From contig CM042090.1 in assembly GCA_023512835.1 (NCBI GenBank), positions 13,175,343-13,239,342 on the forward strand: 64,000 nt of DNA. The letters are read 5' to 3'. The translations under genes were made by a program, and so were the position numbers. The stretch is from Taxillus chinensis. Lineage: Eukaryota > Streptophyta > Magnoliopsida > Santalales > Loranthaceae. The notes under the pieces were generated by a model, which saw nothing but the letters and a program-made list of their open reading frames with translations, had not been told where the DNA came from and did not search any database. Below are positions 1-13,600 of this stretch, piece after piece. The first letter of the stretch is position 1, and every line of letters starts with the position of its first letter.

Positions 1-1611
1 CATAGTATGACTTTAAACATAAAAAAGACGCTAAAACTGATATTAAATTTTTAAAGAGTTAATAAATAAATTTTAATAGATAAAAAAAACAGTATAAAAT
101 TAAAATATACACAAATAAATTTAAAAGCGTATAAATTATAATAATATATATAAATTTAAAATATTTTAATAAATATTAGTATGTAAATTTATTAAATTTT
201 AATTACATTGAAATTAATATCTAAAAATAAAAGGAATTACAGAGTAAGTAAATAAATGTTAATATATATTCTGTATGAATTTTAGACTAAAAGGAATGTT
301 AGTAAATATTTTATTACTAAATAAATAAATGAAGTAAGTAATAAATGTTAATAAATATTTTATTAGTATATTTTAATAAATGTTAATGATCGTACCAAGC
401 GACAAGCGTTCGTCGTTAGCATCCAGGGCACGGCAATGAAGAAGCAGAGAGAGAAGAGGAAGAAACATAGAGAAGCAGATAAGAAACCCAATCGGCCGCG
501 ACCGGTGATCGGCGATCGGCCTTGAATCCCGCAATTGGCCGCGAGTGGGCAGTCGGCAGATTCGGCAAATCCCACAGTTCGTGATGCGTGCGCAAAGGAA
601 GAAGACGAGGAGGATAGAGTCGATGGAGTGATGGACTATCGGCGAGAAGAAAAGCAAAGAAAAAAGGAACGGAGGAGGAAGAAAGGCAACATACCTATCC
701 CGTTAATTTCGGACAAAATTTCAGCCGTGATGAAGCGATCCAATTCAACATCGGCTGTACCGTCGCTTCTCGGACGAGATCTCTGAGATGGAGAAGGATT
801 GCAATATCTTCATATCAAGCCTGGAACTCGTATCGGGACCCTCCAATACCGCGACGTATCGGCCGATACGACTCAAACGCGGACGATACTTCAAACCGTG
901 GCAAGAACGGGACAAATTATCACTCTACATATCACCAAGAATGTCCCCACTGTTCCAATTTACCATAGAGATGGAATAAAAAATTATGCCATATCCATTG
1001 CCACACCAGTCCAGACACGGCACTCTTTCTCAATACCATATCCATTCTACAAGCCCTTTGAGGGTTGGGCTCTATACCACAATATCATTGATGTTAAAAT
1101 TCCAGTCTTTTATCATTTTCATCTAGCTCCTCTAAGTTCTGCATGCCCTTCAAGAAACGGGCTTTATATTACAATATCATTGAGGTCAAGACTCCAGTCT
1201 GGATGCCCTACTACTTTAAATAAAACAAATATAAAACTGAATGATGCGAAGACCATGATGAAATTGAATAAGATACTTATCTCTCTCCCTCACAAAATTT
1301 TCATTTGATTTTAATCTCGTGCAGGTTACAGTATCCAGATGCAAAAAAATACACTTTTAGTTCTTAAAGTATGCGGCAATCAGTTCAGTTAGTGAATTTA
1401 TCATAGGAGAACAATCAACATGCAACAATGCAGAGTACCGAAGCCTACTCTTAACCACAAATGAGACCGTTCTTGTTCCTAAATTCACTAGAACAAGAAA
1501 TTCAGCAGCATCAACAGTGACTAGAATAAATAGAAGCAAATCCACTTATAGACAAAATTAGCACACCGTTATTTGTGACTAGACAATTAATCCAAAGAAG
1601 TGTGAATTTAC
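1..1611. other. Left edge: apparent MLH1 intron 12 with a GC-rich block of unknown origin
   Basis: No MLH1 exon can be read here on the minus strand, although the C-terminal part of the family (about 170-180 residues) should lie downstream of 1612. Positions 1-380 are very AT-rich with short degenerate repeats of the aataaatgttaata type. From about 383 to 960 the composition changes abruptly to GC-rich and purine-rich sequence containing cggccgat-type words, then fades into ordinary sequence. Short open stretches exist on both strands (for example 799-1308 plus), but none resembles a family I know. The block could be the end of an inserted transposon or a fragment of another gene. I assign no function. 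Confidence 0.4.
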
Positions 1612-4600
1612 TTCTGCAATCTTTTGTTTCAGGTCATCGTGTTCATTGCATTCCAAATCTAGATCCTCTTCTTTCAGGGCAAGCACGATTAACTCTGTCA
1701 AGGGAGCTGCCTCACTTAGTTGAATGACATTAAAATGGGCAAATCGACGCAGTGCTTGCTGATACATAAGCTCTTTGCTGTAATATATTAAAAGAAGATT
1801 AGAGAAAGAGACACCATAGCTCATGCAACTGACCATTTAGATAACAGAAGCATATAACGAAAATTACCTGTGGTCAGTGGCTAGCTTGTTGGAAAAATAA
1901 CTTGAAGAAAATGCGAATAATTTTTTTTTTATTCCAGTAAACTTCCATAGTGCAAAGCTTTTTGCCATCAGGAAAAAATAAGTAAAAGAAAATAATTTGA
2001 AGAAAGTAAAGACACAGTTAGCAGCTTATCTTTATTTAGTTGAATGTTGATTTAAAACAAAATTATAAAACACCAATGTTTCTCACGCAAAATCCAGTCT
2101 AATTTTTCCATTTAAATTTTAAAATTGCTGGTGAAGGAAATGAGGAAACTATCAGATGCAGGCAGGCATTCGACACAGATAGCTGCTTATCTTTATTCAG
2201 TTGAACGTTGATTTAAAACAAAATTATAAGACACCAATGTTTTGCAGGCAAAATCCAGTTTAATTTTCCCTTAATTTTTAAAATAGCTAGCGAAGGAAAT
2301 GAGCAAAATATCAGAGGCAGGCAAGCATTAGACAGCCTTTTCAAAACAATAGAGCAACAAATTTTTAAATACATGCTTAAAACCCATAACAGTTTACCTT
2401 AAGTTCACTACATTTGCAAGATAAAGGTGAGTGTCATGCTGAAGCAATGCTAACACATCATCTGCCATACCAATGTATACACAGTGCTTCACAATCTCCA
2501 GCATACCTAAGAAGGTGCGCATCAGCAACAAACACTTAGTGAATACCACAGGTGATAAATGATCTGAAGGCGAAAATTTTGACAGCTCAAAACTGACCAG
2601 AATGACAATTGCGGTCAATGTCATTAACAAGTTCCTGAACGCTAGATAGATCAGCAGTTTCCTTTGGGTTCCTTCTTTGTCTAACAGAACGCCTGGCGTA
2701 CCAAACAAGGGGTATTCAAAACATTTTCCAAACTACATTGCATACCCTTTTATATAAATCTTTTAAACAAATAGAAGGTTTAGGACGCTGCAATGTATCA
2801 AAATCCAATATTCCAATTGACATAATCAAATTTAGAAAAGATATCACACTTGGTCCGGTTGGGATACACTTACAGGTCTTTTCTTTCTTTTTTTTTGGTG
2901 TTAGTGGTGGCCACGTAGCATTGTAACATGCAACCCAGAATTTCAAGCTATCTAATAGCTTAAATAAAAGGAGGATGGATTTATATGATTGATTCCCCAA
3001 CATATAAAAAAAAAAACTCACTCACACGTGAAAAAAATTTACAAGGTGCTTTTCATTTATTTTACCTGATTAATTATGTAACATCTCTTTAAATTGTAAT
3101 TGTCATATTTTACTTTTAAATTTAAATTTATAAAAATTATTAATTAATTAAATTGAATTATTTAATTTACTCGTCTACCATTATTTTTGAATTTAAAAAA
3201 TTACATTAATTGTAACATTATGATTTTTCAAAAAATAACTACTCTATCCTAATAATAAAAACTATTCCTATAAATTGCATTTAATAAGATCATTCCTTTA
3301 CCATAAATAATGACTTACATTTAATAAGATCATGTATTATTAGGAAAATATTATAGACACAACCGACCACAATAATCAGCCTAATAATATATTATTAGTA
3401 ACAAAATCAAACTAACATTAGACATCCTTCAAACCACAAATTTGGGTGGCACCAAACCACTCAATGTCTTAATACAAGATATTTTGTTTAAAAATATCGA
3501 GTCAGAACGGAGCAGGCAAGACTCGGACCTAATCCAAAATCCTGTGGTGATAGGTCAAACCCAGTCGAATCAACACGGGGTGAATTGGTAGGGAACGGAA
3601 CAAGATTGTCATTTCTACTACAAAAACAATCTCCATGGAACAGAGATCTGACAGATCTCTCTACTTCTAACAATAAATAAATTAGTGGATTAAATACATA
3701 TAGAAATAGGAATGAGAAAAGATGGGATAAGATATACTTAAACAAAAGACATGATAGTGAAATGAGTAAGAAAAATTGAAAGTTCAAAAAATAAACAAAA
3801 ATGGTAAAAAAAATTGTATAGGCTATAAAATTTTCTCCCTATACCAACAATAGAAAAGATATTCCAACATTATTATTATTATTATAATCTTACCAATGTT
3901 ATAATAATATTAATAGCATGTTTACATAAGATAAATATAATACCTACAATCCCACATCAAAAAATGTGAATTTTTCTTTCTTTATATGATAAAGGCAAGT
4001 CAATCTCATATACTTTATGATTACGAGACATTCAATCTCATATTCTCCAATAAGCTGATTGGTGAACTAGGTCAAATATTTATTAATTATTTGTTACGAC
4101 TAATATTGAACTGAGTTTAATGCTAGACATTAAAGTTTAAGCAAAGTTTTAGATGTAAGTCACCTAATCTAATGTTTATTTATGAATTACTTTGAACTTA
4201 TGCCAAATTCATGATCATATTTGTTAGTTATTAAAATATGTTTTAATAATATATTTGATTAGATATATATATATAACAACAAAATTATCATTATACATAA
4301 TACAAAATAAATATACACATCAATAATACAAATTAATGAAATAAATTAACAAAAAAAATAATTTATTGCTTCTGATGTGCTTTGTAGTGTTATTAATAAA
4401 TACTATTAGTATTTTAAACACATTTAACAATTTTATAATTGTGTGACATTTAATTTAAGAAACATTTTTACACATTAAAAAATATCCACATAATAAAGCC
4501 AAAATTATTATCCTTTTATTTTAACTAGTATATCAAAAAAGTTCTCACCCACACGTGAAGAAATTTTACAAGGTGTTTTCCGTTTATATTTCAAAATAAA

Positions 4601-7600
4601 TGAATGTGGCTGATTCAAGTAAGAATTCTACCTCACAGCATCCAATCCCAGATTGTTTTCAATATTACAGGGTGGCTTAACTTGTAAATAAGCATGCAAC
4701 CTTCCAGAAGGATCCATTGAATCTACTCTGACCAATTTTTTTTGCACTGGAATTTTTGGTGGCTTTGACCCTGTTAAATAAAAGAAAAAGGATCATAATT
4801 TAAAAGGCAATGTCCATAATAATGAACAGAGATGCTTAATAGAATTTTATAAATGAACAGGCCAAGAAGCAATTTGAAAGACAACGGAAGGAACACGTTC
4901 TCCATACCAGATGGAGGACTAAGTGTAAGAGATGGGGCTTTCTTTGTATTCAGTGGAACAGTTGGAAAGGCTTCTACATTCTGTCTCATGCATATAATAA
5001 ATAAATAATCCCAAAATATCAGAGGAATAAAGATCAGCCATCTGATCATTAATCCATGTAAACAGCAATTTTAATATCTCAAAAAGCAGGCAGACGAATA
5101 ATTAGCACCTGATACTAAATAAGTCAAATATGTTTCATATGCATCATCAAATTGGCAATTAGCATTACAGACAAGATTTTACAGCAATATAGTTTTCAAT
5201 TTCTATATTAAATTTAAAATTTTTTTTTTTATCTACAGAAGGCACTAGGAAATTTTGAGTGTGTTTGGTACAATGTGAACTTATCCTAATCTAATAATAA
5301 TAAAAAAGTTTGAAAACAGTAATGATTTTCTGTTTTCAAATTTATATTCAATTATGTTAGAAGATTCCAATAATTTTTTACTTTTTACTTTTTTCTATTT
5401 TTACTTTTTCTATTTTATTACTTGAATTGAATCCACCAACTTTTTTAACCTAATTTTAAAAAAATACACTTTTTTTAAAACACTTTTTCACAATTTAATA
5501 CGAACTCTAACAAATTATAAAAAAAACTTGTACCAATTTACCAAATAAACTTTATGCATCTTAAAATGATAGCAAGTTGGTACATGCCAAATTTGAGGAA
5601 ATAAAATCAACATTTCAAAATATGGTGATCATGTTTCCAACAATAGTAGTATAAAATTTTATGTTACTTTATTTTTATCACAAAAATAAATAATCTTGCA
5701 ATGCTTGTAGTATAGAATATTAAAGTAAGGAATCTTTATAGAAGGAATTGATACAGGTTTATTTCAGACTATTACACCAATTTTTCAATCACACCTATTA
5801 TTTATATTGTCTATTTCTGATGTTGTTCATGGGTGCTCTTTTTGAGCTTGTTATTATAAGCTCTTTCAGCGCACACGGCTTGTGTGTGTTCTTCTCATAT
5901 TAATAAATTTTCTTATTTTATCAAAAAAAAAAAAATCAATCACACCTGTTCTTGGAAAGTCCTTTCCTCATTGGAGTTTCTCAATTGTAATTGCACCGCT
6001 GTCTGTATCTTCTCAATAATAACTTCTTGATTTAAAAGGCTTACCTGCAAAATAATGCATGGCGCCACAGAAGACCAACAAATGTACACGTTACTTATTT
6101 CATTTCATAGGCCAGAAATGAACTATTAGCATTTTTATCACAGAAAGATCTTATTAAAACCAACAAGATGGTGGCACAAAATTACAAAAGACCAGAGACA
6201 TTAATACAGCCCAAAAGTTTCCCTTCACCCATTGGATAGCACATTCACTATTCACAATAACCCATTGATTGTGTTCGTTCCAAAGAGGCTGAAACACGGC
6301 CAATACTGCCCTTTCGCATTCACAAAAGATCTAACACAATATACACAAATCCTCACGACTAAGCTACAAAACACTGCAGACACTAAGAAGGTCAAAACTG
6401 CCATCAGAACTTAATATTACAACACACCACAATATCTAATAGCACAACCTGGAAATCTCCTTTCGTGTATTGGATACCACTCACTCTTCTCAATGACCCT
6501 ATGGTCGTGCTCCTTTGCACCAAAAGCACGAATTTAGAAATTGCAAGCAAAACCCACTGCACCCATGCACACAACCACAACCCACTCCAAACCAACATTT
6601 CAAGACCCACTGAGCCAAGCCGGTTGACACCCACACAAGATCTAGCACAACATGTGCAAATCCCTACAACTATGTTGCGCAACTAGAGTGAAGAAAGAGA
6701 TGATATCCCCAAACTTGTACAAAGCGAGAAACAATTCACCAGCAACAAACCGCACCACTGAAGTTGATTGAGTAAAAACCATGTCCTTAGTGCTTCCCCT
6801 AGCAACAACCAAAAAACAACGCATCTAGGAACCCTAGCCCATCAAATAGCTGTTCACTACCACTGCTGCCCATTAGTGCCTATGACCCCACTGTCTCACC
6901 CAATACGGGTATAAAAGAAGCTTTCAATTAGGAGTGTGACCCATTTCGGATGATTTTTTCTTATTTTTCATTGAATTATATTTAATACAGTGTACATATA
7001 TATACAAGGTGGAGAAGAGCTAATTAGGTAAAAACTAATTAAGCATTCTAAATTAGAGTTAACAGTACAACTCATTCCAACTCCCCCCTCAAGTTGGTAC
7101 AAAGATATCACGAATGTCCAACTTGAACAAAGATAGATGAAAAAAATACTAATAACTACATGAGTCATCATATTAGCTAATTGATTTGCTCTCTTAATGT
7201 GACATCAAAATTTAGACTATCCTTAGTCAAACAATGCCACTTTAGGAACAAAGGCCTCTGGAATGTCATGCTGACGCATCACAGGGTGTCTGGTCGTGCA
7301 AAACAACACCCTTTTCTCTACAAGTGGCTTTGAGACATCATGAAAATGTCAACAAAGCCTTCAAGAGTTCAAAACGATACCATTTTGATATAGATGTAAT
7401 TCTTTCTTTTTCTTTTTTTTTAATATAGATTAATTCTTATCAAGTTCAATATGCTTTGTGTGATAATATTATAGTGAATTATTAGCTATTTCTATGGCAA
7501 TTGTATTATCATCCAAAAAAAAAATTACTAGCTTCTAAGGATTAGAGCGTATTTGGCACATACCGTTTTCACCTTGTTTTCTGTATTTGAACGTAGAAAA

Positions 7601-10600
7601 CAGGTGTGTTCACTTGTTTGGTTATTGTTCTCATTTTTCATATTCAAATATAAACACTGTATAACTAATACTCAAATTGCCGAAAATGATAACAGCTAAC
7701 AGGTGTTTTCATTTTTGTTGTTTTCTGTACTCTATCGATCTCTCCTTATCTCTCCATCTAGCAACAGCATCTCCTCCACCACCACCACCCAGCAACACCT
7801 CCTCCATCATACTCCTCTGACAGCACCACCTCCACATAGTCAATCCCCCACCGGGTAGCACCTCCTCCACCCCTGCCATAATCTCCTTCGGTTGATCCTC
7901 CCCAGCAATATCTCCTCTCGCATATCATCCCCGGTAGCACCTCTCATCCAGATCCACCACCACCTCTCTCTGATTGGTGAGTCCAATTGCCCTTAAACCT
8001 CGATCCACGTTGTGGCCGTTTGCAGCAGCACCTATTAAGATCCATCACCTCCTCCACCCTTGCCACCCACTGCCTACTCTGCCTCATCCTTTCCCAGACC
8101 CCTGTCACCACCGCCGCCTCTACCATGGCCACCTCCACCTTCTCCTCCAAACCTAGAACCACTACGCAAATCCAATTTATGAGTCGGAGGAGAGAAAAAA
8201 AAGAGTTTTGGTAAAAAGTGAAAATAATTCCCAAACAAAATAACTTGTTTCCAATTCTACGAAAAATTGTTTTCGAATACAAAATTTAAATATAATTTTT
8301 GAAAACAAAATATCAAAAATAACACCAAACATACCCTTATAACCAAAGTCTTGCAAAAGAATACATAACCAAATAAGTTTGATAGTACATAATGAAGAGC
8401 ACAATATTCAACTTCAATGCTGGAAAAGGAAATCAAATTCTGCTTCTTAATACTCCAAGTCAACAAATTACCACCTATAAATGACACATAACAAGTAGAC
8501 TTTGTCCAATTTTGATTCAACAAAGTTAAAATTGATGTATCACACAATATCTATGTGTCCATGCTTGGAGAATATATTTTTTTTGCCTAGAAAAGACTTT
8601 AAATATACTAAAATACGATCACAGCGCTCATGTGTTGATTACTAAGACAAATTATGCCTGACTTAGACTCATAAACCTAACTGCAAAAGATACATCAAGT
8701 CTAGTATAAATCAAATTGATTAATTTTTCCATTAACCTTGGATATCTCTCCTTGTTCATTGAAACTTGGTCGACATAGATAGATAGACTATGCTTCACCT
8801 TAATAGGAGAATTTGCAAGTCTGTAAGCCATGTTAACAGTTTCAGCTACAATGTCTAAAGCATATTTAAGTTGAGAGAAAAATTTATTACTTGATCGAAC
8901 TACTTCAATGCCTAGAAAGTATTTAAGAACCCCTTGTAGAGGAACAAGAGATATATTTCCAGAAAAATAAAACACTCACTCATAAAACTAAACATCCATA
9001 GACACATAGTACTTACTCATAAGAGGATACAAACATCTAAAGTCCTTTTAAACTTTTGAGTAACTCAAAAACACACATTTGAGAGCACAAGAATCAAATT
9101 TATCCATATGGAATTGGTGCAAATAAATAAAACAAATACAACCAAACACCTTATGGCATATGTTAAAAGCTTAAGGAATATGATGGAAATGAGACAGCAT
9201 CTTCAAAAAGTTCGATAATCAATGACACGCGCAGGCATTCGATTGATAAGATAGACAATAGTCATGACAACATCAGCCCAAAAGTTTACGAGCTTGCTTA
9301 GTAAAACACAAAGCTGAGCCACCTCAAGAAGATATTGATTTTCACATTCTGTTGTGTTGTGTAAAAACATATGTTGTGTGATAAAGGATATCATGTTGTA
9401 TAAAAAAATCAACCAGAGGTTTATTCACAAACTCACGATCATTGTCAGAATGAAACACTTGACCTGAGGTATGAAACTGTGTGACAATCATTTGATAGAA
9501 TTAAAGAATGACATAGATAACGTCATTTTTATATTTCATCAAATATTATACAACTTACACTAGTACAATCATCAATATTTCATCAACTTGAATGGATGTG
9601 AGTTATTGGGTGTTTTACATTGTCATTTGTGGTCATTAATTTTTGTTGCTTTTGAGTTGGCTGTTTTTAATTTTTGTTTCTCTAAGTTGATTGTAATCTT
9701 GTCCCTGTGCTGGGTTTGTTCAATAAAGCTTTTTTACTTATAAAAAAATAAATAATAAATAAACATAAATACCTCACTATTCGACTAACTCCACTCAGTT
9801 CATTTATAACCCTAATCCTAAATTTTATGTTTAAGTTTCAATGGCTAGGGATTGTTTGGGTGGAACGAGAAAGAATATACTTTGAAGTAAAGACTTGGAA
9901 AGGGACGATGACGAAGATTTCATTATTGCAATTCCAATAGTGATTTTTTTGAGCTACTTGGCAAGAACTAAGGTGGGGAGAACATGGTTTAACAAGTGAA
10001 GGGTAAATTGTAGGCATTGATGTTAGATGTAGCAAGTTGAAATTTTCCTCGTTTGATGGGATCTTTAATCTCCCTCTCTTTGATTGTATGATTTTAACAC
10101 CGGTGCCTTGCGTCAATGAGACATATAGAATATGAAGCACCTATACACAGAGTTATTATAAACATAACTCTCCCTCTCAATATCAAAGAAAGGGATATTA
10201 TTAAAAATATAATGTTATATTTAACGGTGTCAATGGCCCATCCAGAATATTAAGCGCCTTGTGTCAATGGGCCATCCAAAATTTTGTCTCACACCAGTGT
10301 GACACGAGGCACCAGTGTAGAAAGTTGTAGTTTATTCTTAATGTTTATAATGGGCCATCCATAGAAATCATTACATATTCTGGTGTAAGACAAGGGTGTA
10401 ATAATATCTCAATAAAAACACTCATAGCAAAAAGGAAAATAAAGGGAGACAAGCACCCTCGACACAACCCCTTCGAAGTGCAAAAGAATTAAGAGGGGGC
10501 CTATTGGCAATAATAGAGAAGCTCGGGGATCAAATACAATGGCAAATCCAAATCAACCACTTAGCCTTAAAAATAATGTACTGGTAGATCGCTAAAAGAA

Positions 10601-13600
10601 AATCAAATTAGCATTATCCTAAGTCTTCTCTTTTTTCAGCTTACACACCATGCCCCTTAACAATGCCCTAACTTCTCAATGAGCTCCCCTTAAGCCAAAT
10701 AACAAACACCTTTAAAATGAGTTTATAAATACTCCCAACCAAGTTGAATGGAAAGGGCAATTGCAAGGGAAAAGATAAGGTAAGCATAACAATTTCAATT
10801 TTTAAAAAACTATAAACACAAAAGCTAACATTTATAGATTTCCTATGCTAAGCATTATACAAATTCATACTCAAAAAAAAAAAAACCAAACATAATGTTT
10901 GGTGTATACATTTTGAAATAATTGTAGTCCTTTAGTAGGATGTTAAGATTACTTAACAAAAATTCTAGAATGAGATTCTTAAGATTGATTACTAAAGTGC
11001 ATGGCAATTACAGGGCAAACACATGACAACATTGGCATGTATATGAAAGGTTACCTCTCTTTTTGTTGGGTGCACATTCACATCAACATGGTCAGATGGT
11101 AAGGTGATTGACATGTATATGAAAGGTTTGGATGCTTTTGGAAGGGTTGCTGCATAAACAACCTCAATAGATCTCTTCAAAGCAGAGCACTCAACGAGCC
11201 TATCTGAAGGAACAGGGCCAAGTAGAAGAAAAGGATAAGTTATAAAAATTCAGCCATATGGCAATTACAAGACTACATAATACTAAGGCTTCCTAGAAAC
11301 CAACAAAAGCTAAAAAGTAGGAACCTAGAATTTTTATTTGGTTCCATGATAAAACTACAATTCACCATATCCATTCAATAACAACTTTTTCACTGGAATG
11401 CAGGTACAACAGAAAATAAATAAATAAATCGAAGAGATAAACCCTGTCATGAAATGGCTCAGAACAATGTAAAGTATAAGTTCAAAGAATATACTAGTCA
11501 ATTTTTAAGAGTGCATGTCACAATGGATACAGAAACAAAAAGGTGAAAAAGGAGAATTGAGATGTGAATGCAAAATGGTTTAGAGTAGGGAGTTTAAACA
11601 ACTAAGTCCCTCCCTGTGTGTTTTAAAATTAATGATCACTTCCCAACTTTAAGGGTGTGATGAAACAATAAAATTGTTGGGAAAATTGAATGAGATTGAA
11701 AGAATTTTACAATAGACATAAATTGTAATAAGTTCCCCATTAACTTATCAAACAAAAAAAAAAGTAATAAGTTCCCCATTAGGTATTGGGCAAAAAAGTT
11801 TTGCCTCAATGATTGTTAAAGGTATAATAAGTTCACCTCATTTGATCTGGTGGGCATCTGTTTGTCAGCCCTTTGCTCAGGGTGATCTCGTTATCAAGCG
11901 GATCCGACGGTTTAACGAGGCTCTTCTTGGTAAGTGGCTCTAGAGGTTCGGGCTTGAGAGGGCTGCCTTGTGGCTGAAAGTGCTTGTGGTGAAATTTGGT
12001 GCCTTAGAGGGTGGTTGGATGTCCCGCGTCCTGCGTGGTTCTCATGGGGTGGGCTGTTGGATGGCTATCCATTCATGGATTCTTTCTCTTAGTTGATGGC
12101 TTATGTTGTGGGAAATAGCTCTTCTATTCGGTTTTGGGATGATATTTGGTGTGGTCCGGTGCCTTTGAAGGAGGCCTACCGGGAGTTGTACTGTCTTGCT
12201 TGTCATGGGAATAGTTGTGTAGCTGATTTTCTACAAGCTCGTGAGAATTCCTTGCATTGGGAGGTGTCTTTTTTGCGTCCGGCTCAGGATTGGGAGCTGG
12301 AATCCTTTTTCTCCTTCTTTGCTCTTTTGTATTCCAGTTGCTCCTCCCAGACAATGTTGGACCAGTTGTGCTGGCGTCATGCTCCGATGGTTGGCTTTGG
12401 TGTGTATTCCTTACATTCTCTTCTTACTCCGGACGTCACTCTTTGTTTTCCGTGGAGGTTGGTTTGGAAGGTTCCGGTCCCTCCTCGGGTGAGTTTTTTT
12501 GTTTGGTCTGCGGTGCTTGGGAGGATCATTACGGTGGACAACTTGCAGGGTCGTGGTATGATGGTGGTTAGTTGTTGTTTCTTGTGTCAAGCGGATGCCA
12601 AGTCTATTGATCACATTTTTCTTCATTGTCCGTTTACCCGGAAGCTTTGGGACATGTTTCTTGGTTTGTTTGGACTTCCTTGGGTGATGCCTCGGGGTGT
12701 GGTTGATTTATTTTCATGCTAGGCTGGTTGTGTGGATCGTCGGTCGCCACTTTGGCGTGTTATTCCTCATTGTATTTTGTGGTGGGGGTGTGGTTGATTT
12801 ATTTTCATGCTAGGCTGGTTGTGTGGATCGTCAGTCACCACTTTGACGTGTTGTTCCTCATTGTATTTTGTGGTGTCTTTGGTGTGAGCGGAATACTGGG
12901 CTGTTTGAGGATCACGCGCTTCGCGTGGTAGAGCTTAAGGCTTTTGTATTGCGTTCTCTTCTTGGGTGGCTTTCTACCTCGAGTTGTTCTCGTTTTTCTT
13001 GTATTGTGGATGTTGTTGATAGGTGTTCCTTTTGAGTTGGGTGTTGCTTGTTTATTGTTTGTCATTCTTATGTTGTTTTCCTCTTAGTACACATCTTGTG
13101 TACTTCGTTTTTAATAAAGTTTTTCTTACCTCTCAAAAAAAAATGATTGTTAAGCCTAAAAATAATAAGTGTAATGAGTAAGTTAATTTAGTCTAGGGGC
13201 TTACTATTTATGAAAAGCACCATTGTTGTCTTCTTTGCAGTGTAATTTGAATTTGAAATGAAACCATCCATCCTGAAAATAGAACTTATTGGATCATCAT
13301 CTGAAGCTTCTATTGGCATTATGTTGCGAGCAACTGTCATCCCATAAACAGATCTAATTGCATCAACCCTTGAGGATGTCAAAACAGAGTGAACATCGGC
13401 TCTGTTAGACCCGTGCTGAACAAAGTATACGATAAGATCCAAGCACAAAATATACATTACGCAACATGCAAACAAAGAAGCATCCACAATTATAAAGGTT
13501 AAGCAGCCAACCTTTCTACAAGAAAAACTCACACCCAGATGATGAATAGCAAACCGGCTTAGCAAATCAACAATCTTAGAATAATCATCAGCTGTTTTCT

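Noticed and set aside
12093..12722. 209-codon open frame as a host protein
   Set aside because: It is the ORF2 C-terminus (zf-RVT) of a truncated LINE with A-tail and target duplication.
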